64,000 nucleotides of DNA from Polyangium jinanense (GCF_028435365.1 NZ_JAGTJJ010000021.1:1-64000); one strand, 5' to 3'; shown: positions 41,801-52,585, counted from the first letter of the stretch. The notes: generated by a model not told the origin, from the letters alone. Numbers and translations are program-made.

Positions 41801-43715
41801 GTCCGGACCGGTCAAGCGGATGCCCACGCCGATGAGCACGCAGTTCGGATCGAGCGGCAGCGGGCTCACCGCGGCCTACCCCGTTCTGGCGGCCGACATC
41901 ACGCTCGGCGACCTCGACGGTGACGAACGGCCCGAGATGATTGCCGCGTACGTCTCCGGCATTCCCAACCAGGAAAGGCTCTTCTACCGGATTGGCTGGC
42001 GCGTGGACGCCGCAGGCGACGTCACCGGCGGCTGGACGGAGTCGATCGAGGTGCCCTGGCCTGGCCGTGTTCCCGGAGGGATGCCCGTGCGCGGCGTCGG
42101 CGTCGCCCTCGCCGATATCAACAACGATCTGCGGCCGGAGCTCGTGGTGCTGCTGCTCGAGTGGACCCCTTCGGGCTTGCGCGCGAGCTACATGATCGGC
42201 TGGGACATCAATGCCCGCGGCCACGTCATTGGCGGATGGACCGGCCCGCACGAGGTGGGCGGCGGGCCGCTCGGCCAGGACGCGCAGGGCGCTTCGATCG
42301 CGATTGCCGATTTCTCGGGGAGCCAGTTGCCGGATCTCGTGGTCTTCCACCTCGAGAACCTGGCCGGCCAGAACCGCGCCTTTTACCGGGTCGGATTCGA
42401 CCTCCAGAGCTCGGGGCTCCCGCGCCGCTGGAGCGAGCCGCGCGAGGTCCACGCCGGCGGGTACTGGGGCGCGGAGAGCCTCGGCGCGGGCATTGCGGTC
42501 GGCGATCTCGATAATGCGCTCCTCGACCGCAAGCGCCAGTTCGGGTCTGAGTTCCGGGCGGCGGCGAGGTTGCACCAGCAGCTCATCGAGCGAGGCCAAG
42601 CGCTCGCCCGCGCCGATGACCAGGCGCAGCTCGAGCTGTCGTCCATCGCCGAGGGCGTGCGCGCGGCATTGGAGCCGGATCGGACCGTCACGCAGCGGGT
42701 GACCGACCGCATCGAAGGCGTCGACTTCGACCAGTTGCCGGACGGAGCGGACCGATTGAACCCGCTCGCGGTCGCGCCGACCTTCCCGCAGGCGATGTCG
42801 CAGCCGCTGGCCGAGCTCTCCCAGGATCTCCTGCTCAGCGGACGCGGGGACGTGCCTCCCGACACGATCACGCTCGTCCGGGCCAACACGGCCTTCATCG
42901 AGGCCTACATGGTCGGCCTCAACCACGAGTTCGCCCGCGAGCTCTTGTGGCGCGAGTTCCCCGGCGATCGGCGGGCGACGTTCTTCCGGCAGTTCTGGGA
43001 CGCGCGCGCCGGTGACCCGGACGAAGGGCCCCTCACGGACATCCCGCCCATTCACGAATGGGCGTCCGACAAGGAGCTCGGCGGCCATGCGACGGGCGTG
43101 GGCGGCCCGGAGATGGTCGTCCTGATCGTCCGAGGCGAGCTCTTGCACCGCTACCCGAACGCGAGCGTCTTCGCGCGCCGCGCCGCGTGGCCAGGCGGCG
43201 ACCTGAGCGCGCCCCGCGTCCTCGGCACCGAAATCCTGCTGCCGCAGTTTCAAGCGCACCTGCCGCCGGATCAGGTGCTTTTCGGATTCCCGCTCACTGT
43301 CGACAAGGCGCGCGGCGTTGATGGGGACCCCGGCTGGTTCTTCGTGCTGGCCGAGAATCCGACGGCGCCGCGGTTCGGCATCGACGATCCGCCCGAGGAC
43401 GCCGCCTACGGCGCAGCGCCGGCGAGCTGGGAGGAGCTCGACTGGGCGGCGCTCGCGCAGGATGAAGCAGGCCTCGCGGCGCTGCGGCACGCGCCGGTCC
43501 GGGCGGCGCCGTGGGGGGGCGTCACCCGACCCACGCGCCGCGACGGCGGGGACCCCCAGGCCACCTGGGCCCGCAACAGCGCGCACCTCGCGCACATCAC
43601 CCTCCAGCGCAGCGTGCTCGTCGCCGTGCACGCGACGGACATGCTGCCGGAGTTCGAAAACGACGGCGACCAGCCGACCAACCCCTCTTCCTTCGCCGTG
43701 GTGCGTGATGCCTGA
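38847..43715 (+). CDS. 1622-residue protein with two inserted beta-propellers
   Basis: The start lies in an ATGA overlap with the giant gene. Residues 1-550 ([19 protein letters not shown]) and 1235-1622 ([20 protein letters not shown]) look like two halves of one scaffold of unknown family. Between them lie two propellers. Residues 555-880 contain seven turns of the type W-x-x-x-G-x-P (WHDHGFP at 578, WEDHGMP at 622, WNDFGLP at 851), resembling tectonin/PLL lectin blades. Residues 900-1230 carry five FG-GAP/VCBS-like calcium loops beginning at Asp946, 1022, 1090, 1155 and 1220 ([27 protein letters not shown]). No signal peptide is seen. The end overlaps the next start by eight bases. A recognition or adhesion role is inferred from the propellers; the scaffold is unknown. 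Confidence 0.75.
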   Translation: MSGLTFLSWARVGPQLDASVTDPLTGPLPAHGALRIGVRLNERAEVQLPARLYGPGDVTGLDPRQVIRTDPASGVDSAEPSFFPLIEFDAPHLPWLLTPAQAQDGERLRPWLVLVVVEAGIGKVGPEPGAPLPVLRCPRRELPNLDESWAWAHVQLATDGDLEAGTLDGLLSGPPERSLSRLLCPRRLRAGARYIACVVPAFEAGRKRGLGIPLNAADEAALAPAWTAGANDDEIALPAYYHWTFGTGLEGDFEALVRRLRARPAPGNLGQRPLDVSHAGPGFPAIDPADPAAVVNLVGALRGAKTPSSPWDPDAAAAFADALTPLLAQRPGRLGPPLYGGGHAGVGNVVDGPQWLRELNLDPRHRVAAAYGAEIIRRHQEALMASAWSQAAAVARVNDALRQGQLARMAGTSAYERRLLGGTALDQQRLLQVSAPAHAALTETTPLGGNREVQAAVSPAFRRLTRPGGPLARRIATDGPLEPPVEALATRDLTVNPLLKPAPGMVALEHLTGSDRVRDLTASRVQPRWWEKTDPLPSETRTPVTPRVLSVGAAMPNRVFMVAEDGRVLSRVDDPAAWHDHGFPPGSIATSQPVALRDLYAFVRTADGRLCSLHWDGDRWLWEDHGMPEGNPITGRPVAIARNTQSSTNDDVYVCAGGNLWELHHVAHWRVIEPPPNTVIPVHGVPSVADGDNLFVHGLNGHLYCCYKDGSTWVWEDWGCPADKGFPDVVIDPMVPPLVQGTPPLVPAFVRTTSGQIFVRYPFFGGLWGPFSPTGENISGILGWYSGMWVTSASSGRVWRYWTPPDATDPVWEPIGPVGGLRALGVVRNGEPWIAADGKLLVLRVGASYTWNDFGLPTSSGAGADDALPPMRPAWRGMLGFMSNLLVAHVDMPGGDNVAHLRIGRDLGFEGEVRGGWEQKPGITGIGDHPEGAGQEPQGVGIALWDLDGSGRQDIVLFWVEDLTLGYFGSWRIGRNVGPDGAADWSGPVKRMPTPMSTQFGSSGSGLTAAYPVLAADITLGDLDGDERPEMIAAYVSGIPNQERLFYRIGWRVDAAGDVTGGWTESIEVPWPGRVPGGMPVRGVGVALADINNDLRPELVVLLLEWTPSGLRASYMIGWDINARGHVIGGWTGPHEVGGGPLGQDAQGASIAIADFSGSQLPDLVVFHLENLAGQNRAFYRVGFDLQSSGLPRRWSEPREVHAGGYWGAESLGAGIAVGDLDNALLDRKRQFGSEFRAAARLHQQLIERGQALARADDQAQLELSSIAEGVRAALEPDRTVTQRVTDRIEGVDFDQLPDGADRLNPLAVAPTFPQAMSQPLAELSQDLLLSGRGDVPPDTITLVRANTAFIEAYMVGLNHEFARELLWREFPGDRRATFFRQFWDARAGDPDEGPLTDIPPIHEWASDKELGGHATGVGGPEMVVLIVRGELLHRYPNASVFARRAAWPGGDLSAPRVLGTEILLPQFQAHLPPDQVLFGFPLTVDKARGVDGDPGWFFVLAENPTAPRFGIDDPPEDAAYGAAPASWEELDWAALAQDEAGLAALRHAPVRAAPWGGVTRPTRRDGGDPQATWARNSAHLAHITLQRSVLVAVHATDMLPEFENDGDQPTNPSSFAVVRDA

Positions 43716-46700
43716 GTGGAACTTGCCTGCCGACGTACCGATCGCCCTGCTCCCGGTGCGGCTCGAGACCCGCTTCCGCGGGACGAACCTGCATATCCGC
43801 GTCTACCCGGACCAGATCCACGTGGACACCCACGAGCCGGAGCTGACCGCGGAGGAGGAGGCGACCGGGAAGGCTTACTGGAACGCCATGTGGACGGCGG
43901 CGGACGAGGCGACCGAGGTCGCGGCGTGGGACACGCTCGCGGCGGCGTTCGGGCCCGAGCGCGGCGCCTGGATCGCCCGCGCGCTCGAGCCGACGAACCT
44001 CGCCGCGCGGCCCGGCGGCGCCCCCGCGTTTCCGGCGGTCGAGTCGCGTGGCGCGGTCTGGACGCGCGCGCCGCTGGCGCAGGCCATGCCCACGCGGTGG
44101 CACGTCGTCGGCATTCCCATCGGGCGGGCGGACCTGCGGTCACGCGCCACCGGCAGCGAGATCACCTTGCCGCTCGCGGTGGGGCCGTCGCCGGGCTTCG
44201 ACCCGTCCTTGCTGCCCGACCATGTCGCACCCGTCGACGAAGCCACGAAATGGCTGATCGACTTCGATACCGCGGTCGGCCGTGGCATGGGCCTCGTCCT
44301 CCCCCCGCCGCCCGAGATCCCTGCCAGCGAGTTTCAAGGCTGGGCGCAGATCTTCGTGTACGGGGTCCAGGAGTCCACGAACGGCGTGGAGGGCGCGAGC
44401 ACGCTTTCCGCCCTGTTCGATGCGCATTACTACACGGACGGGTTTGGCTACCTGCCCCAGGGGACGCCGACCAACAACACACCGGGCGCGGCGGCCCCGC
44501 CCGGCCGCGAGGATCCCGCCTATCGCGCGGCCTACCGCCCCCGCATCGGGACCGGGCTTCCCACCGATTCCGACGCCAACGCCCGCGTGCTGGCCACGGC
44601 GCTCGGGCTGCCTCTCGAGGGGGCCATCGCCCACGCCATGGGCGCCGCGGACCTGGAGCAGGCCGCCGCGCGCTGGATGCACACCGCGCTCTGGCAGGTG
44701 ACGTGGGGCTATTTCCTGACGCAGATGCTGGGGCCGGACATCGGCGACGAGCAGGCGAACCGCGTCCGCCAGCATGTCCTCGACTGGGTGCGGCCCGGAG
44801 GCCCGCTGCCGGCGCTGCGCGTGGCCAACCAGCCTTATGGGCTGCTGCCCATCCTGCCCACCGCAGCCTATACGGAGCGCCAGGACGGCGCAGGCCCGAT
44901 CGCGCTCGGCGCCGGGACCGTCGCCTTCCTCCAGCGGTTGCGAACGCAGCTCTGGGAGCCGTCGATCGCCTCCGTTCCGCGCGCCGCCGATCGCCGCGGC
45001 CCGGAGACGGCGGTGCGGATCCTGGGCATGGGCGCGCATGCCCACGCCTACTACGCGCGCAGCCTGCTCGGGATGGAGTACATCGCCTACCTGTGGCGGT
45101 TCTCCGAGCCGGAGATCGGGCTCGGCCAAGGCTGGGAGACGGAGCTCATGGCGGCCGCCGGGCGGCTCGGTCAGGACCTCGGGCTGGGCGCATGGGATCC
45201 GCGCGTGGGCCGCGCCGTCTTCGCGACGGAGTCGTTTCCCGTCGCCGGCCCCCCGGTCGAGTCGCCTCTCGGCGAGGCGGCGAGCAGTTACCTCGACCTG
45301 CTCTCGCAGGCGAACTTGAGCGCGGTTACCGTGCGGGACCGGCTGGACGCAGGTCCCCCCGAGCACACGCCGCTGCTCTACCGCCTGGTCCGCCACGGGC
45401 TGCTGCTCGAGCACGCCCAGGCCGCCACGCGCGTCCAGCGGCGGGCCGGCCTGAACCCGGCGTACCGAGAGCCCGAGCTCGTGGACATCATCCCGGGCCC
45501 CATCACGCCGACGATCTGGCGCCAGCTCGAAACCCAGCATTCGTGGTCACCGGAAGTCCCCAACGAGCGGCTCGACGCCTACATCGCCCGCACTGCGGGC
45601 ACCGACCCGGTCCTCGCCGATCTCACCGCGTTCCGCGCGGCGCTCCAGAGCCTCAAGGACGAGCCCGTCGCCACGCTCGAGCGGCTGATGGCGCAGGCGC
45701 TGGATCTGGCATCGCACAGGCTCGATGCGTGGCTCACGTCCTTCGCGACCCGGCGGCTCTCCTGGCTGCGGCAGCCGGCGGACCCGCCGAGGGCGGCCGG
45801 GGTGCATATCGGTGGTTATGCGTGGCTCGAGGATCTGCGGCCCCGCGGCCCCGTGCCCGTGGCGGGTCCGGTGACCGATGAGCCGGGAACGCACTTGATC
45901 GACCCGGCGAGCGCCGGCTACGTCCACGCCCCGTCGATCCCCCACGCCACCACGGCCGCCGTGCTGCGCGGCGGCTACCGAGCCTACGCGGCGGATGGCG
46001 AGAGCCCGTTCGCGATCGACCTCCGCTCCCACCGCGTGCAACTCGCGACCTGGCTGCTGGAGGGCGCGCGGCAGGGGCAACCGATCGGCGCTCTGCTCGG
46101 CTACCGCTTCGAGCGCGCGCTCCACGAGCACCCGCGGATCGGCCTGCCCGCGCACCTGCCCGCGTTCCGTACGCGGTTTCCACGCCGGGCGACGGGCATC
46201 TCCGTGGAAGGGGGCACGCAGGAGACCGTGCGATCATTTGGCGTCGTCGACGGCCTTTCGCTGCACCGGGCGTGGTCGGCGGGGGAGCTCGACCTCGGGC
46301 AGGACATCGGCGTGACCGACGCCGGCGAGCGCGCCGCCCTCGCCGACGTCCTTTCCGGCCTGGCCGAGGCGGTCGATACGGTGAGCGACGCGCTCCTGGC
46401 CGAGGCGGTTCATCATGTCGTGCAGGGCAACCCGCTGCGGGCAGGCGCCACGCTCGACGCCGCCGACCGCGGCGAAGCGCCGCCGCCCGAGCTCGAGGTC
46501 GCCCGCACCCCCCGGACGGGCATCGCGGTCACGCACCGCGTGATGGTCCTTCTCGGCGACGGGGACGCGGAGCCTTCGGGTTGGCCCGTCCAGCCGGACG
46601 TGCAGGCGCGCGCGATGGCCGAGCCGCGGCTGAATCAGTGGCTTTCGCGCCTGCTGCCGGCGCCGGGCCGCGTGCGCTTCCGCGCGGAGGTGGCCTTTGC

Positions 46701-48003
46701 CGCGGCGACGGTCCCCCTCGGGATCGAGATGAACCTCGAAGCGCTGCACCTGTCGCCCCTCGACCTCTTGTACCTGCCGGAACGCGGCGAGGCGGTCGAA
46801 GCCGGGGAGCTCGACCTGCGGATCGAGGCCGTCGTGCGCGCGAGGCCCGAGGTGGGCCCTTCGGCGACGGTACGGCTCGATTTCACCCGCGCCGACGCGT
46901 GGGGGCCGGACGTGGTCAGCGTCGCCGAGCTGCTCGAGGTGCTGCGGGCGTTGCGGGGGCTCCTCGACACCGCGCGGCCGCTCGGACCGGGCGACCTGGC
47001 GCTGCCCGAGGCAGGGATTTCGGCCCCGGCGGTGGATGCCGACCTCGCGCAGCGCGCGTCGGACGCCGTGCTCTCGCTCGGCCGGGCCGCGGGGGACCTG
47101 GCGACGGGCGTGGACGACGAGATGTTGTGGCGCGGCCTGCTCCGCGCGGCGCACCTCGGCGTGGCCGGCGCGCTTCCCGGCGGCGTACCGCTGCGCGTGC
47201 ATGCCGAGGTCATCGCCGCCGAGCTCAGCCGCCGGCAGGACGCCCTGGCCACGCTCGCGGCCCGCAGGGCTCGGGGCGAGCTCACGCAGGTCGCCTACGA
47301 TCGCGGCCGGCTGGAGGTGGTGTTCGGCGCGGGCTTCCGCGTGTTCCCCAGCAGCGCCGTCCCGGATCCGGGCACGCTCTCGGCGGCCCTCGCTGCTTCC
47401 ACCGAGACGCAGGGCGGCGACCCGCAGGCCGCGGCTGGCTGGCTTTCGCGCGTGGCTCGCGTGCGTCGCGGCGTCGACCGTTTCGTCGCGACACTCGCGT
47501 ACGCCGAGGCGCTGGAGACCGGCGACACGCTCACCGCGCAGGTCGTGCAGCTCCCGTACACCCCGCACGAGCGCTGGCTCGGCCTGCCGCAGACTGGCAG
47601 CGCTCCGGGCAGCCGCTTGTCACTCCTGCTGCACGCGCCGGAGGCGGTCGGGCCTACCGTGGCCGGCCTCGTGATCGACGAATGGGTCGAGGTCATCCCG
47701 TCGAGGACCGAGACGACCGGGGTCGCCTTCCACTTCGACGCGCCGGGCGCTTGTGCCCCGCAGGCCATCCTGCTCGCGGTCAGCCCGGATGAGCGGCCGC
47801 GCTGGAGCACGGAGCTCCTGGAGAACACGCTCGCCGAAGCGCTCTCCCTGGCCCGCCTGCGCATGGTCGATCTCGAGGCGCTGCACCCGACCGACCCCGA
47901 CGCCATGACCGACATCGGGCAACTCCTGCCCGCCGCGCACTTCGCCACCAACGTCCAGCCTGGCGACGCGATCGCCACGGACTTCACCCGTGGGAGCACC
48001 TGA
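43708..48003 (+). CDS. 1431-residue hypothetical protein of the four-gene operon
   Basis: The frame stays open far upstream, but the ATG at 43708 overlaps the previous stop by eight bases and begins [20 protein letters not shown], a natural start. The protein is a mix of alpha and beta without signal peptide, membrane segment or repeat. Recognisable blocks are [17 protein letters not shown] near the N-terminus, [20 protein letters not shown] and [14 protein letters not shown] near the end. I do not recognise any enzyme motif or family. Two bases separate it from the last gene, and its coupling to both neighbours argues that it is a core subunit with roughly fixed stoichiometry. It is the only one of the four without an obvious inserted module. 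Confidence 0.7.
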   Translation: MPEWNLPADVPIALLPVRLETRFRGTNLHIRVYPDQIHVDTHEPELTAEEEATGKAYWNAMWTAADEATEVAAWDTLAAAFGPERGAWIARALEPTNLAARPGGAPAFPAVESRGAVWTRAPLAQAMPTRWHVVGIPIGRADLRSRATGSEITLPLAVGPSPGFDPSLLPDHVAPVDEATKWLIDFDTAVGRGMGLVLPPPPEIPASEFQGWAQIFVYGVQESTNGVEGASTLSALFDAHYYTDGFGYLPQGTPTNNTPGAAAPPGREDPAYRAAYRPRIGTGLPTDSDANARVLATALGLPLEGAIAHAMGAADLEQAAARWMHTALWQVTWGYFLTQMLGPDIGDEQANRVRQHVLDWVRPGGPLPALRVANQPYGLLPILPTAAYTERQDGAGPIALGAGTVAFLQRLRTQLWEPSIASVPRAADRRGPETAVRILGMGAHAHAYYARSLLGMEYIAYLWRFSEPEIGLGQGWETELMAAAGRLGQDLGLGAWDPRVGRAVFATESFPVAGPPVESPLGEAASSYLDLLSQANLSAVTVRDRLDAGPPEHTPLLYRLVRHGLLLEHAQAATRVQRRAGLNPAYREPELVDIIPGPITPTIWRQLETQHSWSPEVPNERLDAYIARTAGTDPVLADLTAFRAALQSLKDEPVATLERLMAQALDLASHRLDAWLTSFATRRLSWLRQPADPPRAAGVHIGGYAWLEDLRPRGPVPVAGPVTDEPGTHLIDPASAGYVHAPSIPHATTAAVLRGGYRAYAADGESPFAIDLRSHRVQLATWLLEGARQGQPIGALLGYRFERALHEHPRIGLPAHLPAFRTRFPRRATGISVEGGTQETVRSFGVVDGLSLHRAWSAGELDLGQDIGVTDAGERAALADVLSGLAEAVDTVSDALLAEAVHHVVQGNPLRAGATLDAADRGEAPPPELEVARTPRTGIAVTHRVMVLLGDGDAEPSGWPVQPDVQARAMAEPRLNQWLSRLLPAPGRVRFRAEVAFAAATVPLGIEMNLEALHLSPLDLLYLPERGEAVEAGELDLRIEAVVRARPEVGPSATVRLDFTRADAWGPDVVSVAELLEVLRALRGLLDTARPLGPGDLALPEAGISAPAVDADLAQRASDAVLSLGRAAGDLATGVDDEMLWRGLLRAAHLGVAGALPGGVPLRVHAEVIAAELSRRQDALATLAARRARGELTQVAYDRGRLEVVFGAGFRVFPSSAVPDPGTLSAALAASTETQGGDPQAAAGWLSRVARVRRGVDRFVATLAYAEALETGDTLTAQVVQLPYTPHERWLGLPQTGSAPGSRLSLLLHAPEAVGPTVAGLVIDEWVEVIPSRTETTGVAFHFDAPGACAPQAILLAVSPDERPRWSTELLENTLAEALSLARLRMVDLEALHPTDPDAMTDIGQLLPAAHFATNVQPGDAIATDFTRGST

Positions 48004-48005
48004 CC

Positions 48006-51000
48006 ATGCCTTCGATCACCACCTGGACCCGTCTGGAGCCGCGCGCTCGCAGCGGCGACATGCGCCCTGGCCTCGAGGCCCGCGTCCACGACCCCCTGTG
48101 GCTGCTCGGTCGGCAGTGGCAGGTGGGCGAGTTTCAGGGAGAGGATGCCGGTTCGCCGGTCTGGGCGCGCCTGCGCGCGGAGGCGGCGCCGCTCGGCGCG
48201 GTGCGCGCGCCGCGCGGGAAAGCTCGATCGTACAGCGCCGCGATGCCGCTCGAGGTGGAGGTCGAGCACGACGCGGTGGGCGCCGTGGACCGCCGGACCG
48301 CCGCCGAGGCCGGGCTCCACTTCCTGCGCCAGCTCGACCTCGAGGGGGCCGGCGCCTACCGGGATGCGTTCCGGCAAGCGTTTCCCCTGGCGATGCCCGC
48401 CGGGGAGATCGACGCCGCGAGCCTTCGTTACCTCGCCGTCATGGGCCGCCGCGCCCCGGATGGCCTTTCGCTCGCGGCCGCGCTGCGGGGCGGCCTCCCG
48501 GCGGGGATCGAGATCGCGCCGGAGGACGTGGCGCGTGTCCAGGCCGCTGCCAATCGCTATCTGGCCTGGTTCGACGACCTGGTGCGGGTCGCGCCCGCCG
48601 GCGAGACGGCGCTGCATCGCGAGCAGTTCGAGTACCACTTCGAGGTCGCGGCCCAGTCCGCGGGCGCGACGGTGGTGCTCAAGGCGGCGAACCACCAGGG
48701 CGGCGCGCTCGACTGGCATTCGTTCATCCACGACACCGAAGCGGCGCTGCCTGTCACCGGGACCCCGTCCAGCGTGGTCGCCACCACCCTGCCTGTCCGC
48801 GCGAGTTACGCGGGCATGCCCGCGGCTCGGTTCTGGGAGCTCGAGGACAGCCGCGTGGACCTGGGCAGCATCGACGCGGCCCCCTCGGACCTCGCGCGCA
48901 TGCTCGTGCTGGATTTCGCCACGATCTACGGCAACGACTGGTATGTCATCCCGCTGGAGCTGGATGTGGGTACGCTCACCCATGTCCGCTCGCTGGTGGT
49001 CGGTGACACGTTCGGCGACACCTGGCTCATCGAACGAGGGACCGCGCCGGACTGGGCCATGTACGAGCTCACGGCCGTCGGCCTGGGCGCGGCCGCGGCG
49101 GGCGAGCGCTTGAACCGCCTGTTCCTCCCGCCGGCCCTGACGACCAGCCTGGAGAGCGAGCCGCTGGAGGACGTCGTGCTCTTGCGGGACGAGGACGCCA
49201 ACGTGGCGTGGGCCATCGAGCGCACCGTCGAGGGTGCCGCGGGCACGCGCGTCAACCGCGTCGAGGCATGGCACGAGCAGCGCCGGCTGCAGGGGGACGC
49301 GGCGTCCCACGCGGGTTCGCCCGTGCAGATCGCGCCGCTCGTCTACCGGCTGGCCTCCGAGGTGCCGGAACACTGGATCCCGCTCGTCCCCGAGGAGGCC
49401 GCGCCGGGCACGAACGTCCTGCGTGTCGCGGCGCTGGAGCGCGCCACCGAGGACGGGCCGCCCGTGCCCATCCTCCCGCGCGGTCGCTTGCTCGATCCGG
49501 GACGTGAGCTCCTCGTGCCCGAGGAGGAAGTCCCCGCGGAAGGCGTGCGCCTGACCCGAACCTGGCAGTACGCGCGCTGGATCGACGGGTCGACGCACCT
49601 ATGGTCCGCCGTGCGCAAGCGCGCCGGTCGGGGCATGGCCTCCAGCGGCCTCGTGTTTGATTCTGCGCAGCCCTGGCAGGCGCCGTTGCTGCCGCTCGCT
49701 CATGATGTCGTCGGCCTTCGCATGACGAGCGGCGCGAGCGGCGTGAGCAGCGCCGAGCCGGTGGACCTCGACCTCCTGCTCCCTGGCCAGGCAGCGGTCG
49801 TGCGCTTTCACGTCCACAACATCGGCCTCGAGGGCTGGCAGCAAGCGGAGCCGGGCGCGCTCCGCCTCGCCACGACCAATCCTCCGGATCACCCGGGCCG
49901 CCTCGCCGCGCCGAGCTGGCTCAGCCCCTCGCGTCCGTGCGGCCCTGTCGAGTCGACCGTCGGCCCCGGGCAGGTCGCCACGCTTCAGTTCGAGATCCGC
50001 GTCCCCACCGAGCCGGGGCCGTTCGAGGAGACCTACGACCTCATCGTGGAGGGCCGTGGCCGTGTCAGCGGCCCGGGGCTGCGGCTCCGCGGTCACGTCA
50101 TGGGTTGGGTCCAGACCGCGCGCCTCTTGTTCGACCGGCTCCTGCACACGGCGATTCGGCTGCGGAACGGCCAGGTCCTGGTCGTCGGGGGCTACAATCC
50201 CCCGGCCGAGCTGTACAACCCGGCCACGAATACCTGGAGCAGCACCGCCAATGCTCCGAGCAGCTATCGCGGGGCCACGATGGTGCTCCTCCCTTCGGGC
50301 AAGGTGCTGCTCGCCGGCGCTGGCAGCACGGGCAAGTCGGCCGTGCTTTACGATCCGGACACCGGCACCTGGTCGGTGACGGGCCATCTGGCCACGCCAC
50401 GTTTCTATCACACGGCTACCCTGCTGCAGGACGGCCGCGTGCTGGTGACGGGTGGAACCGCCCAAGAGCACGGAGGTACGGCGCTGGCCTCGGGCGAGAT
50501 CTACAATCCGATCGCGGGCACGTGGACAGCCGCCGGCTCCTTGGGCACGGCGCGCCAGCGCCACACGGCCACGCTCCTTCCCTCCGGCATGGTGCTGGTG
50601 GCCGGCGGGGAGGCGAATTCGACCCGACTTGCCTCGGCCGAGCTTTACGATCCGGCCACGGGCGTGTGGACGACCGTGAGCGCCATGGCCACGGCTCGCA
50701 CGGCCCACACGGCCACGCAGCTCCGTTCGGGCAAGGTGCTGGTGACCGGCGGGGGGGTCGACGGCGTTCCCGCGACGAAGGCCGAGCTTTACGATCCTGC
50801 GACAGGGCTCTGGTCTCCGGTCGCGGCCATGAATCAGCCCCGCGGTCGTCACACGGCGACGCTCTTGCCCTCGGGCAAGGTGCTGGTGGCCGGCGGCTAC
50901 GATGATTACACGGGCATCCAGCGCGGCGCCGAGGTCTACGACCCGGCCCGCAATACGTGGAGCGTCCTTCCATCCATGGTCGTGGCGCGCTACTGGCACA

Positions 51001-51092
51001 CGACCACCTTGCTCGAAGACAACCGGCTGCTCGTCGTTGGCGGATTCGGCCAGGTCCAGTGGTCCGCCGAGTTGTTTTCCCCTCTGCCCTGA
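48006..51092 (+). CDS. 1028-residue protein with Ig-like domain and C-terminal kelch propeller
   Basis: The start is two bases after the previous stop. Residues 1-570 are an unknown scaffold beginning MPSITTWTRLEPRARSGDM, with HDPLWLLGRQWQVGEFQGED as its most distinctive block. Residues 580-690 look like an Ig-like sandwich (VVRFHVHNIGLEGWQQAEPG, ATLQFEIRVPTEPGPFEETY), similar to the four-tryptophan type. Residues 710-1028 carry six full kelch repeats and a closing strand: each has HTATLL-x-x-GKVLV-x-GG, then AELYDPATG-x-W. The repeats are very alike (ASAELYDPATGVW, TKAELYDPATGLW), suggesting recent expansion. No signal peptide. Kelch propellers bind proteins or glycans, so this is probably the variable recognition head of the last subunit. 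It is the final gene of the operon. Confidence 0.75.
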   Translation: MPSITTWTRLEPRARSGDMRPGLEARVHDPLWLLGRQWQVGEFQGEDAGSPVWARLRAEAAPLGAVRAPRGKARSYSAAMPLEVEVEHDAVGAVDRRTAAEAGLHFLRQLDLEGAGAYRDAFRQAFPLAMPAGEIDAASLRYLAVMGRRAPDGLSLAAALRGGLPAGIEIAPEDVARVQAAANRYLAWFDDLVRVAPAGETALHREQFEYHFEVAAQSAGATVVLKAANHQGGALDWHSFIHDTEAALPVTGTPSSVVATTLPVRASYAGMPAARFWELEDSRVDLGSIDAAPSDLARMLVLDFATIYGNDWYVIPLELDVGTLTHVRSLVVGDTFGDTWLIERGTAPDWAMYELTAVGLGAAAAGERLNRLFLPPALTTSLESEPLEDVVLLRDEDANVAWAIERTVEGAAGTRVNRVEAWHEQRRLQGDAASHAGSPVQIAPLVYRLASEVPEHWIPLVPEEAAPGTNVLRVAALERATEDGPPVPILPRGRLLDPGRELLVPEEEVPAEGVRLTRTWQYARWIDGSTHLWSAVRKRAGRGMASSGLVFDSAQPWQAPLLPLAHDVVGLRMTSGASGVSSAEPVDLDLLLPGQAAVVRFHVHNIGLEGWQQAEPGALRLATTNPPDHPGRLAAPSWLSPSRPCGPVESTVGPGQVATLQFEIRVPTEPGPFEETYDLIVEGRGRVSGPGLRLRGHVMGWVQTARLLFDRLLHTAIRLRNGQVLVVGGYNPPAELYNPATNTWSSTANAPSSYRGATMVLLPSGKVLLAGAGSTGKSAVLYDPDTGTWSVTGHLATPRFYHTATLLQDGRVLVTGGTAQEHGGTALASGEIYNPIAGTWTAAGSLGTARQRHTATLLPSGMVLVAGGEANSTRLASAELYDPATGVWTTVSAMATARTAHTATQLRSGKVLVTGGGVDGVPATKAELYDPATGLWSPVAAMNQPRGRHTATLLPSGKVLVAGGYDDYTGIQRGAEVYDPARNTWSVLPSMVVARYWHTTTLLEDNRLLVVGGFGQVQWSAELFSPLP

Positions 51093-51454
51093 CGGCGTGC
51101 GTATTCTCTCCTGACGTTCCCGGACAGATTCTGAGACGCGCCCCCGCACGCGTGTAGCGCAGGCTCATTCTCCCCTTGTGCAAGCGAGGTTTTTCCCTAC
51201 CATCCTCGGGCTCGAGGGGCAGGAGGGCCGGAGGACTTGCGTCTTTCCAATGTTTTCCCGGGGCAATGGTCGATGAATGCCCTGAGCAGCCGTGTCGCAA
51301 TGGCCCTGGAGGCTGACGCGTGTGGGTTGGCGCACCCATCTCGCTCTGGTGCAACTAGCAGGCCGAACCGGCCCTCAGATGTGGTTTGTCTTTCAAACGG
51401 TTTTGCTGTACGTTCCTGGATCCGAGTTGACGGTAGGTTTCGCGCCCCAGCACC
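51093..51454 (+). other. Intergenic region, no gene seen
   Basis: These 362 bases separate the four-gene operon from the nuclease cassette. Short frames on both strands lack coding character. A small perfect hairpin, CCTCG-GGCT-CGAGG, lies near 51204-51217 without a T run, so termination is unproven. A TTGACG near 51427 is too close to the next ATG to be a -35. Confidence 0.4.
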
Positions 51455-52585
51455 ATGAGCCCCGTACGCTTCATCCACACCGCTGACTGGCAGCTCGGCC
51501 TTCGAGCGCACTTCATCCCGGGAGACGCCGGTGCGGTCGTGCGGAACGCGCGGCTCGAGACCGTGCAGAAGATCGGAACCATCGCCCGCGAGTTCAAGGC
51601 CGACTTCGTGGTCGTCGCGGGGGATGTCTTCGAGCACCACAGCCTCAAGCCGGACACCATCCGGCGCTCGCTCGACAAGATGCGCGAGATCCCCGCGCAG
51701 GTGCTCCTGCTTCCCGGCAACCATGACCCGCTCACCCCCGAGGCGCTTTACCGGACGACGCTTTGGAAGAAGGAATGCCCGCCAAACGTCCGCGTTCTCG
51801 GCTCTCGCGAGCCGATGATCCTCCGCGAGGGCGTCGTGCTCCTGCCGTGCCCGCTCTTCGAGCGCCACGAGCTCGGCGACGTGACCGAGCACCTCACAGC
51901 GGACTACGGGCCGCAGGATCACGTCCGCATCGGCGTCGCGCATGGGGGCATCAAGGAGTTCCTCGCCGCGCTCGTCGACGACGAGGAGCAGATCCACAAC
52001 GCGATCCCCAAGGACCTCGCGGAGCGTGCGCGGCTCGACTACCTCGCACTCGGAGACTGGCACGGGCGCCTGCAGATCGACGAGCGCACGTGGTACTCGG
52101 GGACACCCGAGGCGACGCGCTTCAAAGAGCAGAACCCCGGGAGCGTGTTGCTCGTCGAGGTCGGCGGCCGAGGTGAGCGGCCCGTGGTCGCGCACGAACA
52201 GGTCTGCACGTTCCACTGGAAGCAGCACGAGTTCACGGTCGAGACGGAGGAGGAGCTCGAGCGGCTCGAGCGCTTCCTCGACACGTACCAGGGCAAGGGC
52301 TCGACGCTCATCGAGCTGACCTTGAAGGGTGCGCCGCGCGTGGAGCTCCGCAGTCGCCTCGAGAACGACGTCCTCGCGCGCGCGCGCGACAGGTTCCGTT
52401 TCCTGCGGGTCCGCGACGAAAACCTCCACACGATCTTCGGCGACGAGGACATCGCCGCGCTGCGCACGAGCGGATGGATCGGACGCGTCGCGGAGCGTCT
52501 CCAGGCGGGCCTGCCGGACAAACCAACCGAGGACACCGCGCGGGCGCTGCGGTTGCTCTATCGGCTGCACAAGGAGGCGTCGTGA
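51455..52585 (+). CDS. SbcD/Mre11-like DNA repair nuclease
   Basis: The product has 376 residues and a complete Mre11-type phosphoesterase core: motif I HTADWQLG (Gln where many enzymes have His), motif II VVVAGDVFEHH, motif III LLPGNHDPL, motif IV IGVAHGG and motif V LALGDWHG, a G-D-W-H variant of the usual G-H-x-H. A capping region follows with TFHWKQHEFTVETEEELERL. Enzymes of this type cut DNA ends, hairpins or protein-blocked ends together with a Rad50/SbcC ATPase. The stop overlaps the GTG start of that partner by GTGA, which supports a complex. The motif variants put it in a side branch, not with housekeeping SbcD, so I give no gene symbol. Confidence 0.85.
   Translation: MSPVRFIHTADWQLGLRAHFIPGDAGAVVRNARLETVQKIGTIAREFKADFVVVAGDVFEHHSLKPDTIRRSLDKMREIPAQVLLLPGNHDPLTPEALYRTTLWKKECPPNVRVLGSREPMILREGVVLLPCPLFERHELGDVTEHLTADYGPQDHVRIGVAHGGIKEFLAALVDDEEQIHNAIPKDLAERARLDYLALGDWHGRLQIDERTWYSGTPEATRFKEQNPGSVLLVEVGGRGERPVVAHEQVCTFHWKQHEFTVETEEELERLERFLDTYQGKGSTLIELTLKGAPRVELRSRLENDVLARARDRFRFLRVRDENLHTIFGDEDIAALRTSGWIGRVAERLQAGLPDKPTEDTARALRLLYRLHKEAS
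52571..52577 (+). promoter_or_regulatory. Strong ribosome binding site that sets the GTG start of the Rad50-like gene
   Basis: AAGGAGG lies four bases before the GTG at 52582, inside the last codons of the nuclease gene. It decides the start, although the frame is open another 36 codons upstream. Confidence 0.8.

Noticed and set aside
41160..43631. 823-codon minus-strand frame opposite the double-propeller gene
   Set aside because: Low-complexity Arg/Ala/Val/Glu content without motifs; the plus frame carries propeller repeats.
30265..51092. Polyketide or nonribosomal peptide synthetase cluster (suggested by gene size)
   Set aside because: No ketosynthase, adenylation, condensation or carrier-protein motifs are present in any of the four proteins.
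30265..51092. Phage tail or extracellular contractile injection system
   Set aside because: No sheath, tube, baseplate or AAA ATPase gene is visible in this window; the propellers alone do not support it.
51204..51217. Rho-independent terminator after the giant operon
   Set aside because: The short stem is perfect but is not followed by a T run.
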